Source of the DNA: Funiculus sociatus GB2-C1
Lineage (GTDB): Bacteria; Cyanobacteriota; Cyanobacteriia; Cyanobacteriales; FACHB-T130
Length of the DNA stretch: 64,000 bases
Assembly: GCF_039962115.1 (NCBI RefSeq)
Contig: NZ_JAMPKJ010000019.1
Location: 1 to 64,000, forward strand
Reading direction: 5' to 3'
Made by a program: the position numbers and the translations under genes. This document shows positions 9,125 through 16,597 of this stretch, piece after piece; the stretch's first letter is position 1, and every line of letters starts with the position of its first letter. Under the pieces are notes generated by a model. That model had not been told where the DNA came from and made no database searches. It worked only from the letters and a program-made list of their open reading frames with translations.

Positions 9125-10645
9125 ATGACTCCCCGCGTTAGAGCGCCAGAGTTTCCCAAAAACAAAACCTGGCTAAACACCGACCGCCCTCTCTCTATCC
9201 AAGAGTTAAAAGGGCGAGTCGTAATACTTGACTTTTGGACATATTGCTGCATTAACTGCCTGCACGTCCTGCCAGATTTAAAATACCTCGAACAAAAATA
9301 CAAAGACAGCCTTACAGTCATTGGGGTTCATTCTCCCAAATTTGAAAACGAGAAAGAAGCTGAAAACATCCGTCAGGCAATCCTGCGTTATGACATTGAG
9401 CATCCAGTCGTAGTTGACAGCAATTTTGCGATTTGGCGACACTATGCCGTCCGTGCATGGCCTACCTTGATGGTGATTGACCCGGAAAGCTACGTCATTG
9501 GCTATATGTCTGGGGAAGGAAATCGGGATGCTTTAGACCAGTTGATTTCGCAGCTAATTGAGCAACACAAAGAGCAGGGAACGATTAATTTTCATGAACT
9601 TAGCTCCATTTTGGAAAAACAGCGGCAACCCTTGGCGGCACCCCTAGCTTTTCCCGGTAAAGTGTTAGCGGATGGCGATCGCTTATTCATCGCCGACTCC
9701 GGTCATCACCGCATCGTTGTCAGTACCATCGCAGGTGAAGTGCTACATATAATTGGCACTGGCAAACAAGGGTTAACCGACGGTTCCTTTACTGAAGCTC
9801 AGTTTTTCGCTCCTCAAGGCATGGCACTAGATACCGAGAATCAAATTCTCTACGTCGCCGATACCGAAAACCACGCCATACGTAAAGTTGACCTCAAACA
9901 TCAGCAAGTGCAAACCATTGCTGGTACTGGCGAACAAAGCCACCAAATCCGCCCCCACGGTGGTGCTGGACTAGAAACTAAGTTAAATTCCCCTTGGGAT
10001 ATAGAAAAAGTCGGAAATAGCCTATTTATCGCTATGGCTGGCCCTCACCAAATCTGGGAAATGCAGCTAGAAACTGGCACGGTCAGCACCTATGCAGGCA
10101 CAGGTGCAGAATCATGCGTCGATGGAAATCTTGACGAATCTGCCTTTTCCCAACCCAGTGGCATCACTACAGATAGCCAAGAATTATATATAGCCGACAG
10201 CGAAATTAGTTCAATTCGCGGTGTCGGACTCGGCAAACAAGCTCAAGTGAGAACCGTCTGCGGCAGCGGTGAGCTATTTGGATTTGGAGATGTTGATGGT
10301 GAAGGCTACGACGTGCGACTCCAGCATTGTCTAGGTGTTGAATATGCCCAAAATTCCCTTTGGGTAGCTGATACCTACAACCACAAAATTAAGCGAGTTG
10401 ACCCCAAAAGCGGCATTTGCGAAACTGTTTTGGGAGGCACGGCAGGATTTCAGGATGGTGAAGGCACCAGCGCACGATTTTCTGAGCCATCAGGACTAAG
10501 TGCTGTTGGTTCCACTCTATACATTGCGGATACTAATAACCATGCCATCCGTTGTGTCAATCTCACTACGCTGAGTGTCACAACCATGAAGTTTCCAGCA
10601 TTGTGTGCGCCAGATGTCTGTATTCCCGCCGCTTATGAAAATTAA
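9125..10645 (+). CDS. Thioredoxin-like / NHL-repeat beta-propeller protein (NHLRC2-like)
   Basis: Residues 1-150 form a thioredoxin fold of the TlpA/AhpC type: the active-site region is DFWTYCCINCLHVLP with a C42-x-x-C45 pair and an additional Cys41, and a cis-proline region AWPTLMVID lies near residue 116. Residues 160-500 carry repeated NHL blades (LFIADSGHHRIVVS, LYVADTENHAIRKVDL, LYIADTNNHAIRCVNL), expected to make a six-bladed propeller. The order thioredoxin then NHL matches the NHLRC2 family, found from bacteria to animals. No signal peptide is seen, so the protein is probably cytoplasmic. The substrate is unknown; a redox role is inferred from the CxxC motif. It is monocistronic. Confidence 0.85.
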   Translation: MTPRVRAPEFPKNKTWLNTDRPLSIQELKGRVVILDFWTYCCINCLHVLPDLKYLEQKYKDSLTVIGVHSPKFENEKEAENIRQAILRYDIEHPVVVDSNFAIWRHYAVRAWPTLMVIDPESYVIGYMSGEGNRDALDQLISQLIEQHKEQGTINFHELSSILEKQRQPLAAPLAFPGKVLADGDRLFIADSGHHRIVVSTIAGEVLHIIGTGKQGLTDGSFTEAQFFAPQGMALDTENQILYVADTENHAIRKVDLKHQQVQTIAGTGEQSHQIRPHGGAGLETKLNSPWDIEKVGNSLFIAMAGPHQIWEMQLETGTVSTYAGTGAESCVDGNLDESAFSQPSGITTDSQELYIADSEISSIRGVGLGKQAQVRTVCGSGELFGFGDVDGEGYDVRLQHCLGVEYAQNSLWVADTYNHKIKRVDPKSGICETVLGGTAGFQDGEGTSARFSEPSGLSAVGSTLYIADTNNHAIRCVNLTTLSVTTMKFPALCAPDVCIPAAYEN

Positions 10646-10650
10646 ATTTC

Positions 10651-10730
10651 TCGTTCCCTGGCTGGCCCAGGGAATGCTATTCTCGGAGGCTCTGCCTCCC
10701 GTAATGTTTGGCAGACGAGGCAGAACCTCT
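10651..10730. repeat. Composite dispersed palindromic repeat
   Basis: TTCCCTGG / CCAGGGAA (10654-10674) is followed by GGAGGC / GCCTCC (10685-10699) and by a degenerate copy of the second stem (GAGGCAGAACCTC). The CGTTCCC...GGGAA core recurs in modified form at 47478-47528 and 52408-52440, marking a dispersed repeat family. It lies between convergent genes and may also terminate transcription. Confidence 0.6.
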
Positions 10731-10780
10731 AGATTTGCATTGCTAGTCTCTGACTGGCAACAAGATAAACAAGAGAAAAT

Positions 10781-11515
10781 TTATAAATCCACAGCGCCGA
10801 GTACCTGTAGCACTCTTTCAATATTATCCAAATCACCAACAATCCTTCGCACAGGCTGAGGCCAGACCCGAACAAGGGTCGGTGTTGCAGAGATATGATT
10901 AGACTCCGCCTGCTCTGGGTGTTTGAAGATATCAATAACTTTCAAAGTGTAAGGATGACCAAGAGATTGCTCTAACAGCTGGTGCAAACTTTGGAGAGTC
11001 CGTTCAGTGGTTCCATTATGTCCGGAAACAAAGAGGCGCAGGACATAGCCACGAGTTGGAACTGTAGGTAATGAAGGTTGGAAACCAGTTCGCTCCAAGC
11101 GCACGATTAAGTCGTGGTTTTCCCAAAGTTGGGGAAATTGGTCGCGATAAGTTTCCAGTACAATCGGGTCGCCTAATTCTGGGGGCCAAGGAGCAATTTG
11201 CCAATTTTGCCAATCGCCAGTCTGGAAAACCCCATTCAGTAATGCCTGATGCCGTCGCACTGGCGGATAAACTTCAGCAGCAACCTGCAATTCTTGGGTG
11301 TAAGGAGCAAACCAGCGATCGATTGTGGCAGTGTACGCTGGCACTAAAAAATGAGGAGGCTCCTGTAACCCCAGCATTTCTTGAAGTCCAGCACACAGAT
11401 GCAGGTGCCAGTGGTTCTGCTTAGTGGAGTCAATACAATAAATTAAATCTCCCCCTGGTGTAAACAGGGCAATGCCTTTGAACAACTGGGGGATGTGTAG
11501 TTGGTATTGGGTCAA
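10781..11515 (-). CDS. KaiB-like domain protein next to pilT
   Basis: The C-terminal 90 residues (YVLRLFVSGHNGTTERTLQS, YTLKVIDIFKHPEQAESNHI, ATPTLVRVWPQPVRRIVGDL) have the thioredoxin-like KaiB pattern, including the ISATPTL segment; the same fold occurs in KaiB and in the SasA sensor domain. The first 150 residues (LFKGIALFTPGGDLIYCIDS) are an added domain that I cannot name. True KaiB is only about 100 residues, so this is a longer paralogue and not the core clock protein; no kaiA or kaiC is nearby. It lies downstream of pilT on the same strand, separated by a perfect hairpin. A link to motility or to clock output is possible but inferred. Confidence 0.75.
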   Translation of the reverse strand: MTQYQLHIPQLFKGIALFTPGGDLIYCIDSTKQNHWHLHLCAGLQEMLGLQEPPHFLVPAYTATIDRWFAPYTQELQVAAEVYPPVRRHQALLNGVFQTGDWQNWQIAPWPPELGDPIVLETYRDQFPQLWENHDLIVRLERTGFQPSLPTVPTRGYVLRLFVSGHNGTTERTLQSLHQLLEQSLGHPYTLKVIDIFKHPEQAESNHISATPTLVRVWPQPVRRIVGDLDNIERVLQVLGAVDL

Positions 11516-11542
11516 GGAAATGCGCCAAAAGAATAAAAATTA

Positions 11543-11587
11543 AAAATTAAAAATGGAAGAAGACGGTCTTCTTCCATTTTTAATTTT
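11543..11587 (-). terminator. Perfect 22-bp inverted repeat after pilT
   Basis: A 22-bp perfect inverted repeat with a single central base (11565) includes GGAAGAAGAC / GTCTTCTTCC flanked by A/T-rich arms. Read on the minus strand it ends in a T-rich tract, as for an intrinsic terminator 14 bp past the pilT stop. Confidence 0.8.
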
Positions 11588-11600
11588 ACATTTTTAATTG

Positions 11601-12983
11601 TTATACCCGTCCTCGGAGGAATTGAGCCATCTCGTTAGGAGTAGGCGACATTTCCAAGGCAGTTTCTTCAGTAATTCTACCTTCTTGATAGAGGTCGAGG
11701 AGTGCTCTATTCATAGTAATCATGCCGTCAAAACTGGAGGCAAGCATGATTCCGGTAATCTCTTCATACTTACCTTCCTTGATGTAATCTTTGATCGCCT
11801 CAGTATTGATCAGGATGTCGTGGAAAGCAGCACGTTTCCCATCGGTGGTTTTGCACAAACCTTGGGAAATGATGGATACAAGAGATTCAGCGATCGCTAT
11901 CTTCATAGAATGCTGCTCCTCAGCTGAGTAAAGATTGAGAATACGCTCAATCGTTTTCACAGCGCTGTTGGTGTGTAGCGTTCCCATTACCAAGTGACCA
12001 GTTTGAGCAGCTTTGAGCGCAGTGTTAACCGTTTCTTTATCACGCATTTCCCCCACCAGAATCAAGTCGGGGTCTTCCCGCAACGCTGCTTTCAGTGCGT
12101 TGTCAAACTTCAAGGTGTTCAAACCGACTTCCCGGTGTTTAATTAGAGACTTGCGACTGGTATGAACAAATTCAATCGGGTCTTCAATGGTGATGATGTG
12201 CTTTGCCATTTCTTTATTGATGTAGTCAATCATGGCAGCCATCGTGGTAGATTTACCAGAACCTGTCGGCCCTGTCACCAAAATCAACCCTTTATGGTAA
12301 TGACAAATATCTTTAAATACTTCTGGCAACCGTAGCTGCTCCATCGTCAAGATATTGTTCGGGATGAGTCGCATTACCATCGCCGGACCGCGCATAGAAC
12401 CAAATACGTTGATCCGTGCCCGCGAAAACTCGTACTGCGTTACCCCGTCAAAGTCTAGACGTTCTTCAAATTCCCGAATCTGAGCATCACTCATCACTTC
12501 CCGCAACCAGCTCATAAAAGTTGCTTCATCCGTTAACGGATAGTCAGTCGTTTCCATGTCGCCCCGCTTGCGGAAGCGCGGAACTTCAGATACACCTACG
12601 TGAATGTCGGAAATTCCATTTTCATGAGCCTTGACGACGATTTCCCGTAATGTTGGTTGTCCCGGACTAGGGCCTACAGGTTTTGCAGGTGTGCGAGATA
12701 CAACAGTTGGTGCAGCCGAGGAAGGCGGGGGAGCTGGTCGCCCTGAAGGTGGCACCCCAGGCGGCATCCCAGGCGGCATCCCAGGGGGAACTTTGGGGGG
12801 AGGCGGAGGAGCTGCGACAGCGGTTCTTTGTGTCGAAGACATATCCACAGTTTGCATTGGCTGCTGCTGAGTAGAACTGGTGGCAGCTGCATCCCTTGCT
12901 GGAGGTCGCATTCCCGGCGGTGGTGCAGGGGGTACGCGGGGTGGAGGGGGCGGTGACATCGGTGGACGCTGGGGTTCTGTCAT
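11601..12983 (-). CDS. pilT: Type IV pilus retraction ATPase PilT
   Basis: PilT is the hexameric ATPase that powers pilus retraction, twitching and phototactic motility and DNA uptake, at the cytoplasmic base of the pilus. The core shows Walker A GPTGSGKST (around residue 237), the Asp box with TIEDPIEFVH, Walker B ALREDPDLILVGEMRD, the His box TGHLVMGTLHTNSA and a C-terminal AIKDYIKEGK equivalent of the PilT AIRNLIRE motif, which separates it from PilB. The first 105 residues are a Pro/Met/Ala-rich low-complexity extension, making it longer (460 residues) than the usual 350-370. The KaiB-like gene follows after a terminator. No other pil genes are in the window. Confidence 0.95.
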   Translation of the reverse strand: MTEPQRPPMSPPPPPRVPPAPPPGMRPPARDAAATSSTQQQPMQTVDMSSTQRTAVAAPPPPPKVPPGMPPGMPPGVPPSGRPAPPPSSAAPTVVSRTPAKPVGPSPGQPTLREIVVKAHENGISDIHVGVSEVPRFRKRGDMETTDYPLTDEATFMSWLREVMSDAQIREFEERLDFDGVTQYEFSRARINVFGSMRGPAMVMRLIPNNILTMEQLRLPEVFKDICHYHKGLILVTGPTGSGKSTTMAAMIDYINKEMAKHIITIEDPIEFVHTSRKSLIKHREVGLNTLKFDNALKAALREDPDLILVGEMRDKETVNTALKAAQTGHLVMGTLHTNSAVKTIERILNLYSAEEQHSMKIAIAESLVSIISQGLCKTTDGKRAAFHDILINTEAIKDYIKEGKYEEITGIMLASSFDGMITMNRALLDLYQEGRITEETALEMSPTPNEMAQFLRGRV

Positions 12984-13625
12984 CTTTCAAATACCGCTGT
13001 TAGAAAATTTACATCAATTCATAAAGCGCACTTTCATCCCACGAAGACGTTTCCTCAAGGCAGCCCTCAGAGGTGATGCGGGGTTTGGCGGCTGTTGTAG
13101 GAGTTTTAAGCCCTCCTATTGGTAGTTTTCCCAAAACTAGGGGGTGAGTAACATTCACCGGAAAAAATTCTTTCTTTCCAGGGGATTGTTTAATTTGGGA
13201 TTTTGAATAGGAGGTTTTCTCCCAGTTACCTTCTCCCCAGTCCCTTTCATAGATGAGCTTAATTATGAGAATATTTCTTGGAAATCATAAGATATGTTAA
13301 GCAGAATGGTGTTGGATTGGTTGTATAGAAGTTATATAGGCGATCGCGTCTTTTCAGCCTGCCTATAAAATAAGCTGAAACCCTAACACTCTTGAAACCT
13401 ATATCTTTTGGGGGATGGTGGTTATAATTTGCGCTTTACAATAAGCCGACGCTAAAAATTTCGCAGCCATAAATAATCTGAACTGAGTGTAAATTTTAGT
13501 GAAGATAAGCTCATCTTAAGAAAAGGATTAACTATACTAATTTTCACGCCAGTCGAGCCGCAAGGATCGATTAAAAGTCATTTTCTACATATAAATTCGT
13601 TGTTTGGGTATCAGGAGAAAAAATC
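12984..13625. other. 640-bp intergenic region between divergent pilT and a small membrane protein gene
   Basis: No supportable gene. It must contain the pilT promoter and the promoter of the gene at 13626. Possible -10 elements on the plus strand are TATAAT at 13423-13428 and TATACT at 13533-13538, neither with a convincing -35. A HIP1 core (GCGATCGC) lies near 13340. The gene at 13626 has a good AGGAGA ribosome-binding site. Confidence 0.5.
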
Positions 13626-14000
13626 ATGCAACTGACTCAGAACCAAAGTTTGGGAAAAGGTTATTCATTATCTACGATCAAAAGCTTTTTGATCTGGACT
13701 TTTACTTTAACGGTTTGCTTACTGGTTGTAGGCTTCCCGTTGGTTGTCCTCATGGTTACGGTAGGCGCAATGCTTGCGATCGCTTTACAATCTGTACTGC
13801 CTGTGAGCGCTGTATTATTGGTGGCAGGAGCCTTGATTGGAGCAAATGTTTTGGCAGTTGTCGCTGGTGCGGCATTGTTAACTCTCAAGGGAGTACATCC
13901 TCAAGAAGTCCGTTGGTTGCACTGGCTGCACGGTGAAGCAAATCCTCGCCACACTTCAGTGTATGCAGCTTGTCCACTAACTTGCGATCTAGATTCCTAA
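13626..14000 (+). CDS. Small two-helix membrane protein, unknown function
   Basis: The start is supported by AGGAGA eight bases upstream. The 124-residue product has a short polar N-terminus, two or three hydrophobic segments (FLIWTFTLTVCLLVVGFPLV, LIGANVLAVVAGAALLTL) and a soluble C-terminus with Trp, His and two Cys (RWLHWLHGEANPRH, YAACPLTCDLD). I do not recognise a family. It is monocistronic and closed by an intrinsic terminator at 14060. Confidence 0.7.
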   Translation: MQLTQNQSLGKGYSLSTIKSFLIWTFTLTVCLLVVGFPLVVLMVTVGAMLAIALQSVLPVSAVLLVAGALIGANVLAVVAGAALLTLKGVHPQEVRWLHWLHGEANPRHTSVYAACPLTCDLDS

Positions 14001-14059
14001 CAACTGAATAAATTGTGAACGCTCATCTAAAGAAAGTGTGTTGTCTGCAACAGTTCAAT

Positions 14060-14083
14060 GACCCGGCATCTGCCGGGTCTTTT
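14060..14083 (+). terminator. Intrinsic terminator
   Basis: GACCCGGCA / TGCCGGGTC with a two-base centre is followed by TTTT, 60 bp after the small membrane protein gene. Confidence 0.85.
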
Positions 14084-14216
14084 CGTAGGAGAATCTTTAT
14101 ATAGGATTGGGAAAAGCGAACAACTTTGTATGCGTCCGAAGTGTGAAAAACCGCATCAAGTACCATATAAAGGAAGCGATCGCAATTCCTGTTACTCGCA
14201 AATGACCTAAATTTCC

Positions 14217-15335
14217 ATGCTCCCATCTCCTTTTTCGATTTGCATCACCCTGGGAACCCGTCCGGAAGCGATTAAACTGGCACCAGTTATCCAGCAGTTC
14301 CAGCGATCGCCCAATTTTAAAACTCAGGTAGTTTTGACTGGTCAGCATCGAGAAATGGTTCAACAGGTGATGCAGCTATTTGGACTGAGTGCTGATTGGA
14401 ATCTAGAAATCATGCAACGTCAGCAAACTCTCACAGATATTACCTTTCGCAGTTTGCGGGGACTAGAAGCCATATTTGGACAGTTGCAGCCACAAATGGT
14501 AATAGTTCAAGGCGATACAACCACAGCTTTTGCAGCTACTTTGGCGGCGTTTTACCAAAAAATCCCTGTAGGTCACGTAGAAGCGGGATTACGCACAGAC
14601 GATCTATTTAATCCTTACCCAGAAGAAGCCAATCGACGGCTGATTTCCCAACTAACCCAGCTACATTTTGCGCCAACATCGCTGGCGGTGGAAAACCTGC
14701 AACGTTCTGGAGTGACGGGTGAAATTCACCAAACTGGAAATACAGTAATTGATGCTTTGCTGACGGTGGCGAAAAGTCAGCCAGAGTGCGACATTCCCGG
14801 TTTGGACTGGAATCAATACCGCGTACTTCTAGCAACAGTTCACCGCCGGGAGAACTGGGGGGAACCACTCCAAGGAATTGCAGAGGGATTTCTACATATA
14901 TTAGATAAGTTTCCCGATACAGCTTTATTGTTACCCCTGCATCGAAATCCGACAGTGCGAGAACCTTTACAAGCACTTTTAGGAACTCACGAGAGAGTTT
15001 TTTTAACAGAACCCTTAGATTACGCCCAGCTTGTAGGCGCAATTCAACGCAGTTACTTGCTGTTAACAGATTCCGGGGGATTACAAGAGGAAGCACCGAG
15101 TTTAGGTAAACCAGTGCTAGTTTTACGGGAAACCACAGAAAGACCAGAAGCTGTAACAGCAGGTACAGCAAAATTGGTGGGTACCGACTCAAATCAAATT
15201 CTGGTTGCAGCGACCCAATTGTTAAGTAACCCAGATGCCTATCAAAAGATGGCAACAGCGATTAATCCTTTTGGCGATGGACGTGCATCTGAGAAAATTT
15301 TGCAAATTGTAGAGAAATATTTCTCTAGCTGTTAA
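14217..15335 (+). CDS. wecB: UDP-N-acetylglucosamine 2-epimerase (non-hydrolysing)
   Basis: The enzyme interconverts UDP-GlcNAc and UDP-ManNAc for surface polysaccharide synthesis in the cytoplasm. The N-terminus LGTRPEAIKLAPVIQQF is the family signature; other conserved blocks are VLTGQHREM, VQGDTTTAFA, GHVEAGLRTDDLFNPYPEE, TVHRRENWG, LPLHRNPTVRE, LLTDSGGLQEEAPSLGKPVL and LRETTERPEA. At 372 residues it is full length. There are no polysaccharide neighbours and the convergent ABC ATPase gene ends only 14 bp away. Ribosome-binding site is weak. Confidence 0.95.
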   Translation: MLPSPFSICITLGTRPEAIKLAPVIQQFQRSPNFKTQVVLTGQHREMVQQVMQLFGLSADWNLEIMQRQQTLTDITFRSLRGLEAIFGQLQPQMVIVQGDTTTAFAATLAAFYQKIPVGHVEAGLRTDDLFNPYPEEANRRLISQLTQLHFAPTSLAVENLQRSGVTGEIHQTGNTVIDALLTVAKSQPECDIPGLDWNQYRVLLATVHRRENWGEPLQGIAEGFLHILDKFPDTALLLPLHRNPTVREPLQALLGTHERVFLTEPLDYAQLVGAIQRSYLLLTDSGGLQEEAPSLGKPVLVLRETTERPEAVTAGTAKLVGTDSNQILVAATQLLSNPDAYQKMATAINPFGDGRASEKILQIVEKYFSSC

Positions 15336-15349
15336 AAATTAGTAACTTT

Positions 15350-16453
15350 CTAAGGATAGAGAGTGTCGCCAGTGGTGGAGTCAAAGACAAACAGCTGATT
15401 CAGGTCGAGTTGGATGGTCAAGCGATCGCCCGGACGACCCCGCCAATCTGCACCCGCCTGAAAATTCACCACAACAGCAGATTCCGGCAAACGCCCACGA
15501 ACTAGAATCTCCCTCCCCAAAGGTTCAACAACATGCACCTCAACAACTAACTGTCCATATTCCTTATCTTCTGGGGGCGTTTGCGGTTCGTTAATCCAAA
15601 TATGCTCTGGACGAATTCCCAAATCAAAAGTTTTCCCTTCAGGGAGTTTTAACTTATTGCGAAGCGCAAACAAACAAGGTAAAGATTCGTTGCCTATCTG
15701 AAAAACTTCACCCGTGTAGGTCGCAGATAAAATATTCATCGGCGGACTACCTAAAAACGTCGCCACCATCCGATTAGCAGGTCTGGCATAAATATTTTGA
15801 GGGTCGCCAATTTGCTGAATTCGACCTTGATTTAGCACTATAATTTGATCGGCTAAAGTCATCGCTTCTACCTGATCGTGGGTGACATAAATAGTAGTAA
15901 TTCCCACTTTTTGATGTAGCTGCTTGAGTTCCGCCCGGGTATCATCTCGCAACTGAGCATCTAAATTAGAAAGTGGTTCATCTAAGAGAAATACTTGGGG
16001 TTGACGTGCGAGCGCTCTCCCCAACGCTACTCGCTGCTGCTGTCCTCCAGAAAGTTGCTTAGGCTTACGATCCAGAAGATGGGAAATATCGAGCGATCGC
16101 GCTACCGTTTCCACCCGTTCTCGAACCATTTTCTTCTCAAAAGAGCGCATCCTCAGACCAAAAGCCAGATTTTCCGCTACCGTCATGTGCGGGTAAAGCG
16201 CATAATTTTGGAATACCATCGCCACATCCCTCGCCCTAGCTGGGACGCCATTCATCAAAGTATCCCCGATGTAGAGATTACCGCCAGTGGCAGTTTCCAA
16301 ACCAGCAATCGTTCGCAAAATCGTCGATTTACCGCAACCAGAAGGCCCCACCATCACCCAGAATTGTCCATCAGGCACCTCAAAGGTAATATTCTCAATG
16401 GCAGTGGTATTAGTAAATCTGCGCGTAATGCCTTGTAAGCGAACGTTTGCCAT
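15350..16453 (-). CDS. ABC transporter ATP-binding protein, MalK/UgpC type
   Basis: This is the energising subunit of a carbohydrate-type import system at the inner face of the plasma membrane. Walker A GPSGCGKST, Q-loop VFQNYALYPHMTV, signature LSGGQQQRVALGRALA, Walker B VFLLDEPLSNLDAQLR and H-loop YVTHDQVEAM are intact. Residues 235-367 form the MalK-like regulatory TOBE region (LGIRPEHIWI). The length (367) fits MalK/UgpC/GgtA proteins, which often serve several permeases; no permease or binding protein is adjacent, so the substrate (glycosides, glucosylglycerol or glycerol-3-phosphate) cannot be assigned. The start is the ATG at 16453. Confidence 0.9.
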   Translation of the reverse strand: MANVRLQGITRRFTNTTAIENITFEVPDGQFWVMVGPSGCGKSTILRTIAGLETATGGNLYIGDTLMNGVPARARDVAMVFQNYALYPHMTVAENLAFGLRMRSFEKKMVRERVETVARSLDISHLLDRKPKQLSGGQQQRVALGRALARQPQVFLLDEPLSNLDAQLRDDTRAELKQLHQKVGITTIYVTHDQVEAMTLADQIIVLNQGRIQQIGDPQNIYARPANRMVATFLGSPPMNILSATYTGEVFQIGNESLPCLFALRNKLKLPEGKTFDLGIRPEHIWINEPQTPPEDKEYGQLVVEVHVVEPLGREILVRGRLPESAVVVNFQAGADWRGRPGDRLTIQLDLNQLFVFDSTTGDTLYP

Positions 16454-16597
16454 AGTTTTTAGTTATTAGTCATTAGTTATTAGTTTATACATAGTTATTA
16501 GTAAAAATGCCTTACTGTAGGCGCTTCGCCTTCTCCAAGGGTAGTCACGGCTTTGTAAGTGGAACATCAAAACTAAAGTGCTGTGGGTATATATTTC

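Noticed and set aside
10781-11515. Annotation as the core clock gene kaiB
   Set aside because: It is more than twice the length of KaiB, with an additional N-terminal domain, and kaiA/kaiC are absent.
12631-12870. Glycine-rich ORF on the plus strand inside pilT
   Set aside because: It is the antisense shadow of the proline-rich N-terminus of PilT.
14608-15255. 215-codon minus-strand ORF opposite the UDP-GlcNAc 2-epimerase
   Set aside because: Shadow frame; the plus-strand gene has every family motif.
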